Positions 1 through 9,699 of a stretch of 64,000 nt of DNA are shown here, one piece after another. The DNA is from Chitinophaga terrae (ex Kim and Jung 2007) (GTDB taxonomy: Bacteria > Bacteroidota > Bacteroidia > Chitinophagales > Chitinophagaceae), in assembly GCF_900107795.1 (NCBI RefSeq), contig NZ_FNRL01000026.1, positions 1-64,000 on the forward strand, read 5' to 3'. Numbering within the stretch: position 1 is the stretch's first letter; every line of letters begins with the position of its first letter. The notes below the pieces were generated by a model, which saw only the letters and a list, made by a program, of their open reading frames with translations, was not told the origin of the DNA and made no database searches. The translations under genes were made by a program, and so were the position numbers.

Positions 1-505
1 GTCATGAAAAATGATAAGTAACTCATTTTTTGAAAACTATTTATTTATGACATCCGTATGTTTTTATAGCATTAGGAATGTCCATGTACTATTTGTCAAT
101 CGTAAAAAAAGCATCATGGAACCAATTTCTAAAACCTTCAGCTCCTTGCCTCCCTAGTATCCAGGGACCTTTTCCTCTGTTTTGACTTTGTTATGCAATT
201 GTTATTACGCTGTTTGTTCGATTTCAAATCTTTAAATTCGAACGAAAGTACTTTGGATTAAGACATTCCTAATGCTGTTTTTGAATGTACTACACCAAAT
301 GAAATTTTTCATAATAACATTGTACTGTGGAATTTTGAGCTGTGTAGCTCTCAAAAAAACGTCACTCGTCCACAGGTAATTCACAAATACGATAGGTAAA
401 TTAGACTTGCATGGGTTTACCCATGATGCCTGTCATTTGCCACAACCAAAGTCACGGTTAAAAACAGAAATCGTAAATCCAACCTTCCGAATTCAATTTA
501 CGTTT
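1..505. other. AT-rich intergenic leader, no gene recognised
   Basis: I find no convincing coding region here. The stretch is strongly AT-rich and carries one perfect 15-bp inverted repeat, listed separately. An open frame can be extended upstream of the thioredoxin-like gene to a TTG at 407, but that extension (aa 1-33) is not like a signal peptide and is probably not translated. No clear TAnnTTTG promoter was found, so the promoter of the gene at 506 remains unplaced. Confidence 0.5.
68..276. repeat. 15-bp perfect inverted repeat, arms 179 bp apart
   Basis: AGCATTAGGAATGTC at 68-82 is matched exactly by its reverse complement at 262-276. The 209-bp span has no transposase and no gene. It could be the trace of a small non-autonomous element or simply chance; I see no target-site duplication. 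Confidence 0.45.
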
Positions 506-1831
506 ATGAAAAATTCCGCTCGTAACATGGCATTGCCGTGCCTGATTATTTGTCTTATGCTACTTCAATCACAACGAATACTCGCCGAAAATTACCAAAT
601 ACCGGTAAAAATTGGAGAAAAAATCCCCAACATTACACTGAAAAATTTCATGAATGAACCAGGAAAAGAAGTTTTATTTAGTGATCTGAAAGGGAAAGTA
701 GTAATAATTGACTTTTTTGCTACCTGGTGCCCATCGTGTGTTGCATACTTGCCACACATGAATGATTTGAAGCAAAAGTTTGGTGATAAATTGCAGATTT
801 TGGTAGTTACAAAGGAATCCGAAGAAACAATAATTAAATACTCTGAAAAATATGGCAATATTAAGAACAATTCTATACCAATCCTCTGTAATGATTCAGT
901 ATTATCTAAACTATTTCCACATCTATCTATTCCTCATGAGGTCTGGATTGATACAAAAGGAGTAGTTCGAGGCATATCGGATGCTAAATTTGTGACTGCT
1001 GATAACATTGAAAATTTGATAGTTAATAACCAGCTTGCAATTCCTGTCAAAAATGATTTCTTTGACTTCGATCACACTCAAACACTTTCTTATAATCTCG
1101 CAAACCCTAAAAATAGACCTCAATTTTTATATCGTTCAACCTTTACTTCTCATTATCCAGGTGTAGTGTCACTTACAGGAAGCAAGGCCGATAGTATTTC
1201 AAAGACAATATATTTCGTAAACAATACGATTCTATCATTATATAGCTCCTTCATAGAAAAAGACCTCTGGGCGGGTCGTGTTGAAATTGAAGTGAAGGAT
1301 ACTACTCGTTTTGTCGCTCCAGCTGAATTAGTAAAAATCAACAAAGATTGGGACGAGTCAAATACTTTTTGCTACGAACTAACAACACCTGCCAGCCTGG
1401 ATCGTAAAAAAATTCAACGCTTAATGAAAGGAGATCTGGATCGAAACTTTGATCTCACGACAACTATAGTTGAAAAAATCAAAAAATGTTGGGTTGTTAA
1501 AATTTCGGATCAACGATTATTCAATAGAACTATTTTGAAAAAAGAAATTACTCTTGGAAAACCGAAAGCAATATTGATCGAAAATGCCCCTATGGATAAA
1601 TTAATAAAAAGATTAAATTCTTCGGATTTTGTAAATATTAATGCTCCCATATTTATAGATCAGACAGGATACAATGGAAAAATATTTATAGAAATACCTG
1701 TTTCTCTCTTTCCAGAGAACAATTCAGAAACAAATATTGAGCCGTTGAAAAAAATTCTAGAACAGAAAGGGCTAACATTAGTAGCTGCTAAGGTTCCGTT
1801 GAAAGTTTTTGTATTCAGAGATGCTCAATAA
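506..1831 (+). CDS. TlpA-like thioredoxin with C-terminal DUF3738-like region
   Basis: Probable periplasmic or envelope thiol-disulfide oxidoreductase. I place the start at the ATG at 506 (441 aa), because a signal peptide follows directly (hydrophobic residues 8-22). A longer frame begins with TTG at 407. Residues about 33-170 form a TlpA/redoxin domain with the active site W74-C75-P-S-C78. The last 60 residues contain an IDQTGYNGK stretch and end LTLVAAKVPLKVFVF, which resembles the closing part of DUF3738 (TIGR03435-type); that domain call is from memory of its motif. The middle third is unassigned. The gene lies 26 bp upstream of a SusC gene on the same strand, so the two are probably cotranscribed, and the protein may process or protect something taken up by that transporter. 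The DNA is AT-rich like the rest of the island. Confidence 0.85.
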   Translation: MKNSARNMALPCLIICLMLLQSQRILAENYQIPVKIGEKIPNITLKNFMNEPGKEVLFSDLKGKVVIIDFFATWCPSCVAYLPHMNDLKQKFGDKLQILVVTKESEETIIKYSEKYGNIKNNSIPILCNDSVLSKLFPHLSIPHEVWIDTKGVVRGISDAKFVTADNIENLIVNNQLAIPVKNDFFDFDHTQTLSYNLANPKNRPQFLYRSTFTSHYPGVVSLTGSKADSISKTIYFVNNTILSLYSSFIEKDLWAGRVEIEVKDTTRFVAPAELVKINKDWDESNTFCYELTTPASLDRKKIQRLMKGDLDRNFDLTTTIVEKIKKCWVVKISDQRLFNRTILKKEITLGKPKAILIENAPMDKLIKRLNSSDFVNINAPIFIDQTGYNGKIFIEIPVSLFPENNSETNIEPLKKILEQKGLTLVAAKVPLKVFVFRDAQ

Positions 1832-1857
1832 AAATTGGAAATTAAAAAAAAGGGATC

Positions 1858-4800
1858 ATGAAAAATTATAGGTTATTAATTTATATACATCTTCTAATAC
1901 TATTTGTCCATTCTAATAATGTCAATGGTCAAAGTGTGTCGGAAAGTGGAATTGTGATTACTGGTACTGTCCTTAGTAAGGATAAGAAAGTTGCTCTTTC
2001 TGGTGCCAGTGTAAAAATAATCGGAACAAATGTTGGTACTCAAACAGATGCCGATGGTAAATTTTCAATAAAATTAAATAATAAAAGCCAATCTCTGCAG
2101 GTAACATATATTGGCTTTGAGCCGTCAGTAATCGATTTAAAAAATGCAGATCATGATGGTAATATTACTGTATGGCTTCATTCTTTTGAAAGAACACTTG
2201 AAGCCGTTACAGTCTCTACTGGTTATCAAAATCTTCCAAAGGAAAGAGTATCTGGATCATTTGAAAATGTGAATAACAAAACGATAAATCAAAGAGTTAC
2301 TTCTACTGTAAAAAGCAGACTTGAAGGATTGACTACTATTGCATTTGATAAAGGTAATGCAAGGCCGCAAATGGTAATACGTGGTATTAGTTCTATTAAT
2401 GGCTCAAATGCTCCGTTAATAATACTCAACGGGTTTCCTTTTGAAGGCGATTTTGATAGAATAAATCCAGATGATATCCAGGATATTACCATTCTTAAGG
2501 ATGCTGCCGCTTCCAGTATATGGGGAACTAGGGCTGGAAATGGAGTTATAGTAGTAACAACTAAAAAAGCCTCTTTTAATCAACCCTTGAATGTTAGTTT
2601 GAATAGCAATGTGACATTCATACAAAAACCTGATTTATTCTATCTGGATCAGATGACTCCTTCTGAATACATTGATGTAGAAAAATTTCTTTTCTCAAAG
2701 GGGTATTACAACTCTCAAGAGAATAATAAGTACGCTCGTCCCTTTTTAACTCCTGTTGTGGAGCTTCTTATAAAGCAGCGGGATGGGTTAATTAATAATG
2801 CAGATGAATTAATTGACTCATACCGTAATCAATCAGCCAGAAAAAGTTATCAGGATTTAATTTATAAAACTGGGTTTATTCAACAACATACAGTTAATCT
2901 TAAAGGAGGTGATACCAAAGGTAATTACTTTTTATCCGCTGGTTATATAGGAATGGATGATGAATTCGGAGCTATTAATAATCGGATTACAATAAATTCA
3001 GATGCAAACTACCGTTTTAATACCAAATTCAAAATGAATTCTGGAATCTCCTATATTCAAAGGAACTTACGATCGGGAGCGCCCACCTTTCAATCAAAAA
3101 ATTCAATATATCCATATTTTAGGTTAAATAATAGTGACGGTAGAGATGCCGGTATCCCTCTGTATCGGAAGCCATACTTAGATACAGCTGGAGCAGGAAA
3201 ACTACTGGATTGGAATTATTATCCAAATTCGGACTATAGGCATTCAGTCACTAAGCAGAATGGTCAAAACTTAATTGCCAGAATAGGATTACAGTACGAT
3301 TTATTTAAAGGCTTTAGTATCCAAGGCAATTACCAATATGAAAGGCAAGATGATCAAATCTCCGTGCTTAACGATATCTACAGTATAACGACCAGGAATC
3401 TTATTAACAAATTTACAATAGTAGACGCTCAAAGTGGTAATGTAAAGTATAACCTACCATTTGGAGCAATTGGTGATGAGTCCAATGGTTCCATGCAAAC
3501 ACATAATGCCAGAATACAGTTAAACTATAATCTGAATGCAAAAGACTTTGTTGTTAACGCCATTGGAGGTTTTGAAGTAAGAAGCATTTTATCGAAAAAT
3601 AATTCGTTCCGAAATTATGGATACGATCCAGATGTGCTTACTATTTCTAAAGTTGATTATGTAAATCCATATCCAACATTTGTAAATGGAACAAATGAAT
3701 ATATCCCGTTTTTAAGTTCCCTGGGAGAAACATCAAATAGGTATGTTTCGACATATTTAAATGCGGGGGTTACATATCTTGAAAAATACATTTTGACTGC
3801 TAGTGGACGAAGGGACGCCTCAAATTTATTTGGAGTAAATACAAATGATAAGTGGCAGCCACTTTGGTCGGTTGGTGGTGCATGGATTGTTACAAACGAG
3901 AATTTTTTCAGTTGGAGCGCATTATTATCACTAAAATTAAGAGCCACCTATGGATATTCAGGAAATGTTGACTTATCTCGTTCAGCAGTAACTGCAATTC
4001 AGTATTTGCCTTTACCGAGCAGTTATACAGGCTACCTTATGGCCTATGTTAGCCAGTTTGCCAATCCAGACTTACGATGGGAAAAAAATCGAATAATCAA
4101 CTTTGGTATTGACTTCAATTTGAAAAATAATATTGCTACCGGCAGTATTGAGGCTTATTTTAAAAAGGGCTCAGATTTATATGGCGCTACCCCAATCGAT
4201 CAGACAGCGGGAGTTGGAGAGACTATCGTGAAAAACGTTGCAAATATGAAAGGGCACGGTGTTGAGCTTAATATCACAAGCAATATTATTAACCGAGCTG
4301 TAAAATGGAGTAATACTGTGATTTTTAGCTATAATAAATCAAAGGTAACTAACTATTATTTAAGTGCAGACATAGGTTCCAGTTATATAAATAGTGGAAC
4401 CTCCATTAAGCCCCTGGTCGGTTATCCAGTATATTCTATATTTACTTACAAATATGCTGGTTTGGATGATATAGGGAATCCTCAAGGTTATATTGAGGAC
4501 AAGACATCCACTAACTATACAAGTATATTGGGTACCGGTACAAAAGTAAAGGATTTGGAATATGGAGGTTCAGCTGTTCCTCAATATTTTGGATCATTCA
4601 TAAATACGGTGCGATGGAGAGGATGGACAATATCTGCCAATATTGGATATAAGTTTGGGTATAGCTTTATAAAGCCTTCAATAAACTATTCTTCATTGTT
4701 TGCAGGAATAATTCAATCCTCTGATTATGCTAACAGATGGCAACAGCCTGGAGATGAAAAGCATACTGATATACCAGCTATGATCTACCCTGCAGTTTCG

Positions 4801-5061
4801 GCCAGGGAAACTTTCTACAACAGTTCAGCTTCCCTAGTTCGTAAAGGTGACCACATTAGATTGTCATATGTGAATCTCAGCTATGATTTCAATCAGACCT
4901 TCCTAAAATCTTTAGGGATAAACCAGTTCCGAATATATACTTCTGTTTCAAACCTGGGGATATTATGGAGAAAGAATAAGGATGGAATTGATCCAGATTT
5001 TATAGCTGGTCAAATTCCTCCAGGAAAGGCCTTTTCTGTGGGTATTCAAACTAATTTTTAA
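1858..5061 (+). CDS. SusC/RagA-family TonB-linked outer membrane protein
   Basis: Outer-membrane TonB-dependent transporter of the SusC type, 1067 aa, the usual size for the family. A signal peptide occupies about residues 1-25. A carboxypeptidase-regulatory-like beta domain follows (about 34-112, with the typical GASVKIIGTNVGTQTDADG core), then a plug domain with RGISSINGSNAPLIILNG and the VTTKK end, then a long barrel ending in an aromatic-terminated strand (TNF). It has no STN domain, so ECF sigma signalling is not expected. It sits between a TlpA-like gene (26 bp) and a SusD gene (10 bp), forming one operon. The substrate cannot be told from sequence; without glycosidase genes nearby, peptide or another ligand is as likely as a glycan. 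Confidence 0.93.
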   Translation: MKNYRLLIYIHLLILFVHSNNVNGQSVSESGIVITGTVLSKDKKVALSGASVKIIGTNVGTQTDADGKFSIKLNNKSQSLQVTYIGFEPSVIDLKNADHDGNITVWLHSFERTLEAVTVSTGYQNLPKERVSGSFENVNNKTINQRVTSTVKSRLEGLTTIAFDKGNARPQMVIRGISSINGSNAPLIILNGFPFEGDFDRINPDDIQDITILKDAAASSIWGTRAGNGVIVVTTKKASFNQPLNVSLNSNVTFIQKPDLFYLDQMTPSEYIDVEKFLFSKGYYNSQENNKYARPFLTPVVELLIKQRDGLINNADELIDSYRNQSARKSYQDLIYKTGFIQQHTVNLKGGDTKGNYFLSAGYIGMDDEFGAINNRITINSDANYRFNTKFKMNSGISYIQRNLRSGAPTFQSKNSIYPYFRLNNSDGRDAGIPLYRKPYLDTAGAGKLLDWNYYPNSDYRHSVTKQNGQNLIARIGLQYDLFKGFSIQGNYQYERQDDQISVLNDIYSITTRNLINKFTIVDAQSGNVKYNLPFGAIGDESNGSMQTHNARIQLNYNLNAKDFVVNAIGGFEVRSILSKNNSFRNYGYDPDVLTISKVDYVNPYPTFVNGTNEYIPFLSSLGETSNRYVSTYLNAGVTYLEKYILTASGRRDASNLFGVNTNDKWQPLWSVGGAWIVTNENFFSWSALLSLKLRATYGYSGNVDLSRSAVTAIQYLPLPSSYTGYLMAYVSQFANPDLRWEKNRIINFGIDFNLKNNIATGSIEAYFKKGSDLYGATPIDQTAGVGETIVKNVANMKGHGVELNITSNIINRAVKWSNTVIFSYNKSKVTNYYLSADIGSSYINSGTSIKPLVGYPVYSIFTYKYAGLDDIGNPQGYIEDKTSTNYTSILGTGTKVKDLEYGGSAVPQYFGSFINTVRWRGWTISANIGYKFGYSFIKPSINYSSLFAGIIQSSDYANRWQQPGDEKHTDIPAMIYPAVSARETFYNSSASLVRKGDHIRLSYVNLSYDFNQTFLKSLGINQFRIYTSVSNLGILWRKNKDGIDPDFIAGQIPPGKAFSVGIQTNF

Positions 5062-5071
5062 ATTTTATTGT

Positions 5072-6442
5072 ATGCGCATATCACTTTATTTGAAATATAA
5101 CTATTTAACTTTTCTCCTTCTTTTATGCTTAACTACAGGATGTAAAAAATATCTTGATGAAAAGCCGAGAAAAAATCTAACAGTTCCTTCTACACTTAAA
5201 GATTTACAAGCTCTTCTTGATGAAAATAATACTATGAACATTGGTCAAGCAAATGTCAGTGATGCAGGCACTGATGATTATTATCTTACAATGGAAGATT
5301 GGAATAGTTTAGAGAACGATGGTGATCGAAATAGTTATATCTGGGGCGATGAACTATTTTATAATTCACCCAATAATCAATGGCAAATTCTTTACAAACA
5401 GGTATATACAGCAAATGTTGTCTTAGAATTTGTAGATAAAGTTCAGCCTGGGGAAGATATGGTTACTAGAAATAAAATAAAAGCCGCTGCACTTTTTTTG
5501 AGGGCAAGAGCCCATTTCACTGTGTTAATGACTTGGGCTAAAGCTTACAGTTCAAATAGTGCTTCGAACGATCCAGGAATACCTCTAAGGCTACTGTCTG
5601 ATTTTAATATTCCTTCAAAGAGGTCATCAATAGAGCAATGTTATGATCAGATATTAACGGATTTGACCACATCTATTTCCATATTTCCCGTCGTGAAAGA
5701 ACACGTAATGAGACCCTCAAAGGCTGCTGCCTGGGCATTAATTGCCAGAGTGTATCTTAACAAAGCTGATTATGTAAATTCACTAAAAGCAGCTGAAGAG
5801 AGCTTGAAATTAAACGATAATTTGATGGATTTTAATACAATTGATTCTTCGTCCACATATCCCATTCCGCGGTTTAATTCAGAGATACTGTTTTCCTGTT
5901 CAGGTGGTTGGCGCACACTGTATAACTTTACTGCCAAGATTGATACAGTTCTTTTTAGAATGTATGAAGATAATGATTTAAGAAAATCACTTTTTTATGC
6001 TACTAATGAAAATGGAACAAAAGCTTTCAGAGGAAGTTACGATGGTTCTTTCGATTTCTTTCTGGGTCTGGCAACGGATGAAATCTATTTAATCAAAGCT
6101 GAATGCCAGGTAAGACTTGGTAACATAGAGTCTGGATTACAAACATTAAACCAGCTGTTGGTTAAACGCTATAAATCCGGCACATATATTAATAAATCAG
6201 GTTTGGATAAAGTCGTAGCCTTACAAACTATAATTAATGAAAGACGAAAGGAACTTTTAATGCGCGATATTCGCTGGCAAGATATTAAGCGCCTTAACAT
6301 TGATAATTCATTACAGCCTATAACTATTAAACGTATCATTGGAACCAATACATATGAACTAAAGCCCAATGATCCGAGATATGCACTTCCAATCCCTACA
6401 GTAGTGATTAGTTTGACTGGAATAAGCCAGAATCCAAGATGA
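5072..6442 (+). CDS. SusD/RagB-family outer membrane lipoprotein
   Basis: Surface lipoprotein that would form the lid of the adjacent SusC transporter and bind its substrate. It is 456 aa, rather short for SusD proteins. The lipobox LTTGC puts the lipidated cysteine at residue 24, followed by the usual KKYLDEKPR start of the mature protein. The TPR-like helical region contains an AAALFLRARAHF stretch typical of the family. The C-terminal part has the NERRKELLMRDIRWQDIKRL signature seen in most SusD proteins. It begins 10 bp after the SusC stop and ends 10 bp before the convergent small gene at 6453. Confidence 0.92.
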   Translation: MRISLYLKYNYLTFLLLLCLTTGCKKYLDEKPRKNLTVPSTLKDLQALLDENNTMNIGQANVSDAGTDDYYLTMEDWNSLENDGDRNSYIWGDELFYNSPNNQWQILYKQVYTANVVLEFVDKVQPGEDMVTRNKIKAAALFLRARAHFTVLMTWAKAYSSNSASNDPGIPLRLLSDFNIPSKRSSIEQCYDQILTDLTTSISIFPVVKEHVMRPSKAAAWALIARVYLNKADYVNSLKAAEESLKLNDNLMDFNTIDSSSTYPIPRFNSEILFSCSGGWRTLYNFTAKIDTVLFRMYEDNDLRKSLFYATNENGTKAFRGSYDGSFDFFLGLATDEIYLIKAECQVRLGNIESGLQTLNQLLVKRYKSGTYINKSGLDKVVALQTIINERRKELLMRDIRWQDIKRLNIDNSLQPITIKRIIGTNTYELKPNDPRYALPIPTVVISLTGISQNPR

Positions 6443-6452
6443 GCAGAATATA

Positions 6453-6758
6453 TTAATTATTTGGCCGGTATGCTACATTGTAGGCTTCTGGACGATCTGC
6501 GGGATCACCGGCATCAAGTAGTGGGACATCTATATATGTTATTGAAGGGTCTTTCTCAGCTAGGATTTTACATACTTTTCCCCCACCTATGCAATCTGGC
6601 ATTACGGAAATAACGTAGCTCTCTGGATTATCGGTTGGAAGACCTGGTAGACGATACCACCACATTGGTACACGGTATTTATTTGCGATTGCTGTTTTGG
6701 ATGCAATGCCAAAGGCTATGAGTAAAGCAACAGCGATTATTAATCTTAAGAGTTTCAT
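6453..6758 (-). CDS. Small secreted two-cysteine protein, copy 1
   Basis: A 101-aa protein with a clear signal peptide (about residues 1-25, hydrophobic IIAVALLIAFGIA). The mature part keeps a pair of cysteines in the form DCIGGGKVCKILAEKDPS and a C-terminal LLDAGDPADRPEAYN. It is a paralogue of the product of 6867-7172 with the same length and the same conserved core. It resembles small secreted Bacteroidota proteins grouped as DUF6520, but that name is from memory. The function is unknown. Its neighbour upstream is the second copy, then a MauE-like gene, which suggests that the cysteines form a disulfide and that the protein belongs to a thiol-redox context. Confidence 0.75.
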   Translation of the reverse strand: MKLLRLIIAVALLIAFGIASKTAIANKYRVPMWWYRLPGLPTDNPESYVISVMPDCIGGGKVCKILAEKDPSITYIDVPLLDAGDPADRPEAYNVAYRPNN

Positions 6759-6826
6759 GTATTGATATTTTAAATGTGAAACTTTTGATTATTTCATTTT
6801 ATCTGCTACTCTCCTTTCTTTAAGAA

Positions 6827-6859
6827 GAATGGCCGCTTCAATTATGAATGCGGCCATTT
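6827..6859 (-). terminator. GC-rich hairpin after small secreted gene
   Basis: AATGGCCGC (6828-6836) pairs with GCGGCCATT (6850-6858), with a 13-base loop. The hairpin lies 8 bases beyond the stop of the gene at 6867 on the minus strand. There is no strong U-run, so it may terminate or stabilise rather than act as a classical terminator. It implies that the two small paralogues are not simply one transcript. Confidence 0.55.
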
Positions 6860-6866
6860 CACAATT

Positions 6867-7172
6867 TTAGTTAGTTGGCCTGAAAGAAGCGCTATAAGCA
6901 GTTGGGTTACTAGCTGGGTCGCCTGCAGACAGTAAAGGAACATCCTGAGTGGTTACTGAAGGGTCCTTTTCTGCCAATATTTTGCAGATTCTGCTACCAC
7001 CGAGGCATGATTCAGAACCAGCAAGCTGATAGCTAAATTGGTCGTTAGTAGGCGCATCTGCAATACGATACCAGGTTTGAGCCACGCGGGCTTTGGATGC
7101 GTTTGCATTACTAACGGCGAAACCGGATACTGCAACTACAGCTGCGATTGCGGCTAAACGTAATTGTTTCAT
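6867..7172 (-). CDS. Small secreted two-cysteine protein, copy 2
   Basis: A 101-aa paralogue of the product of 6453-6758. Signal peptide about residues 1-26 (LAAIAAVVAVSGFAVSNANA). The cysteine pair is in SCLGGSRICKILAEKDPS, and the tail LLSAGDPASNPTAYS matches the sister copy. Outside this core the two copies differ, so they are not a recent duplication. The function is unknown. It starts about 140 bp downstream of the MauE-like gene on the same strand. A spurious 60-residue frame overlaps it and is ignored. Confidence 0.78.
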   Translation of the reverse strand: MKQLRLAAIAAVVAVSGFAVSNANASKARVAQTWYRIADAPTNDQFSYQLAGSESCLGGSRICKILAEKDPSVTTQDVPLLSAGDPASNPTAYSASFRPTN

Positions 7173-7315
7173 GTTTATATATTTTAAATGTTAAAGAAAA
7201 GAAAAACCGTGTACATTAATCTGTAATTCGTTTAATTACATTGTATTGTAATATATGAGTCGATAGTTCTGTCCACCTTTAAACCGTGGAATAATTGATT
7301 AATAGGTTTGTCTAT

Positions 7316-7774
7316 TTATGAATGAGCTATAAATTTGTCCTTACTAATCTGTTCTCTTTTACTGTAATAGAACTCATTACTTACTCCCCAAAAAGATAGA
7401 ATCAGAAAAACAATATTTATCCCCAAATGCTGCCACCAACTTAATTCTGCCATTATAGCTCCACAACTGCATGGAAGATGTGGCACAAATACCATGAGTA
7501 CGCCTATATAAATTGTGAAAGCTGAAAAAAGGATAAATGACGTAATAAAACCCCATTTTCTGATCGGCAGCCAGAGAAGCATCAAACATATTATCATCTC
7601 TGTTAGGGGAACTGCCCAGGCAAAAAAATATGCGTTGTTTGAAACCAATGACCATGGTGATTCACTCATTTGTAATCTAGTTATGGGGAAATTCATGAGC
7701 TTATCACGTCCTGTTGATATTAACAATGCAATAATACATAATGAAACAAAGGTTGTTACCCATTTCTTACGCAT
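7316..7774 (-). CDS. MauE/DoxX-like redox membrane protein
   Basis: Four-helix inner-membrane protein resembling MauE/DoxX. I prefer the ATG at 7774 (152 aa, MRKKWVTTFV), which places the first membrane helix at the N-terminus; a longer frame starts at 7810. The region contains FAWAVPLTEMIICLMLLWLPI and a cysteine pair in VPHLPCSCGAI after the third helix. In MauE-type proteins such a Cys pair next to the membrane is thought to pass electrons or disulfides to a periplasmic thioredoxin. Its neighbours are two small secreted two-cysteine proteins downstream and a TlpA-like protein in the convergent operon, so a thiol exchange role is reasonable but inferred. Confidence 0.75.
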   Translation of the reverse strand: MRKKWVTTFVSLCIIALLISTGRDKLMNFPITRLQMSESPWSLVSNNAYFFAWAVPLTEMIICLMLLWLPIRKWGFITSFILFSAFTIYIGVLMVFVPHLPCSCGAIMAELSWWQHLGINIVFLILSFWGVSNEFYYSKREQISKDKFIAHS

Positions 7775-8054
7775 AGATCTTAGGATTTTACAAAGCCTTT
7801 CCTGCTGCATTAGTAATGCAATCAGGTAGGCTTGTTGTCAATTATAAAAAAGCAAAATTCTGCTAGTGCTGTTGGCGTTGTCGTCGTGTCCTTCCAATCT
7901 TAAATAACTACTTCAGATAATCGATGTGGCTAACTGATCCCGGTTTTGGTTATTTTCTTTGTACTTCTAATTTCCAAACTTATTTCTAATTTAATGTTGT
8001 CCATTTGCAGATATATGTCTTGTTATTTTGCATAAATTTTCACATTATTACCTT

Positions 8055-9053
8055 CTAACTCTTTGTAGCATTGGATTCCCATTTATTCCTATACTCGCCT
8101 GGGGCGAGTTTATACCTTGCCTTAAATGATTTTGAGAATGCAGGAGAATCGGAATAACCAAGTGTGTCTGCTATGTTGCCAATCGATTTTTTTGTTTCAA
8201 CGAGAAGCTTTACTGCCAACTCCATTTTTTGTTCGTTGATGAAGTCATGTATTGTAGTTCCAGTATGTTTTTTAAACTCCCTCTGAAGCGTGGTAATATG
8301 AATTTTATTTAGGTCTGCAATTGTTGATATAGGGGGAAGAGAAAGAATATTGCCTTTGATATAATTTGAAATTTCTTGTATTAGTGCATAACGCCTTTCT
8401 TGTGTACTTTTTTGATTACTATTTTTGAACTGGACCCCCTGTAGGTATTGTAGCACTATATCACTGATTCGATTCTGTACGTAAATTCTATGTCCAGGAA
8501 GTTGTGGATTGGCATCCCTGATTTTTGTGATAGACTCAACAATATGGATATTAATATTGCTAAAATCAAGTTGTATTCCGGTATCAGATTCCTGTCTTAG
8601 CGCTTCATAAAGCGGCTCTAAATTCGGATAGTCCTTTACAAAGTAGTGAACATATGCTTCTTCCAACTCAAAATTGATGGTTTCATAATATCCTTTTTTG
8701 AAAAATGCGACATGCTTTATCGCTGGAAGATAGTAAAGAGCATATTTGTTCTCAATTAATGGAACTCGCCCTACCCCCTGAAGAATACAGGTGAGATTGC
8801 CTCTTAGCATACAATTTAAAGAAACTGTAGGTTTGGGCGCATATGGGTATAATCTTATTTCCCGATCAATAAAAAACTGTTGTTGGCAAATCGTATAGTA
8901 TTCAGTTTTCAACTGCTGCCATAGAATTGAACCAAACGGTCCTTCAGTATATTCAGGTATGGCGCCTGGAAGCTCATATTTTTTGTATTTTTGAGGCAAA
9001 TAGTTTTGAACTGACGCCATAGTACTCATCTTTGGGGATAATTCAAATTTCAT
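8055..9053 (-). CDS. AraC-family transcriptional regulator
   Basis: A 332-aa DNA-binding regulator. The last ~100 residues hold the two helix-turn-helix motifs of the AraC/XylS family (ISTIADLNKIHITTLQREF, then SIGNIADTLGYSDSPAFSKSF, ending YKLAPGEYR). The N-terminal ~220 residues are a sensing domain that I do not recognise as a cupin with confidence. The ATG at 9053 opens the frame; ATGs eight and eleven codons later are possible alternatives. It lies upstream of, and on the same strand as, the MauE-like and small secreted genes, with a 280-bp gap, and may control them. A perfect inverted repeat is present upstream of its start. Confidence 0.9.
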   Translation of the reverse strand: MKFELSPKMSTMASVQNYLPQKYKKYELPGAIPEYTEGPFGSILWQQLKTEYYTICQQQFFIDREIRLYPYAPKPTVSLNCMLRGNLTCILQGVGRVPLIENKYALYYLPAIKHVAFFKKGYYETINFELEEAYVHYFVKDYPNLEPLYEALRQESDTGIQLDFSNINIHIVESITKIRDANPQLPGHRIYVQNRISDIVLQYLQGVQFKNSNQKSTQERRYALIQEISNYIKGNILSLPPISTIADLNKIHITTLQREFKKHTGTTIHDFINEQKMELAVKLLVETKKSIGNIADTLGYSDSPAFSKSFKARYKLAPGEYRNKWESNATKS

Positions 9054-9088
9054 AATTGCTTTAATTTTGGTGCTTTTAGCATCCTCTT

Positions 9089-9108
9089 ACAGGATACTCT
9101 TATCCTGT
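9089..9108. promoter_or_regulatory. Inverted repeat upstream of AraC gene
   Basis: ACAGGATA-CTCT-TATCCTGT is a perfect 8-bp inverted repeat with a 4-base spacer, 36 bp upstream of the AraC start codon. Its position suits an operator or a leader hairpin. No promoter box was recognised beside it, so the role is inferred. Confidence 0.4.
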
Positions 9109-9699
9109 TAAAGGAGCAATCATGGTTTTTATTTTTTTTTATCAATCAGAAACAAGGTCTTTAAGCCTAATTCTATTGAAATTGTATCTGGCTAACGATG
9201 TTAATTACCCTCCTGGAGCTTGGAGATAATTGGTTATTTTTCATAATGGATGTTTTAAGATTGACCAATTACAAAATAGGTTACAAAACAATAACAAGTT
9301 TTTGTGCTGGGTCAGGTATATTTTATGAACTACAAAAGTAATTTACAATATAATTCTGTTAAAATAAACACTGCATTGTGCTCGCAGTATAAGTTTCATT
9401 TATTTTGGTTAAATAATATTTGCTTTTTGAAGTAATAACTTTGGGCAGGTAGATCGCGACTATTGGACCTTTTGCGCATTTTATAAAAAGGTTTACCTAT
9501 CTTGTTTTGTCGTATTTATACAGAAACATGATGTGCCCGATACACTTTAAATGTAATCTATTGTATTGCGCTTCTTTGTTACATTTTCAAAGGTATAGCA
9601 GAATAAAGGTGCAATTAATATAAGAGTCATTCTTGCAATTTGTATATTGTTATCTTGATCAGTTAAAATCATTCAATATTATCAAGTTGCGGGTCCTAA

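Noticed and set aside
7515-7829. A 104-codon frame antisense to the MauE-like gene
   Set aside because: It shows no membrane or domain pattern, while the minus-strand reading has four clear helices and a Cys motif.
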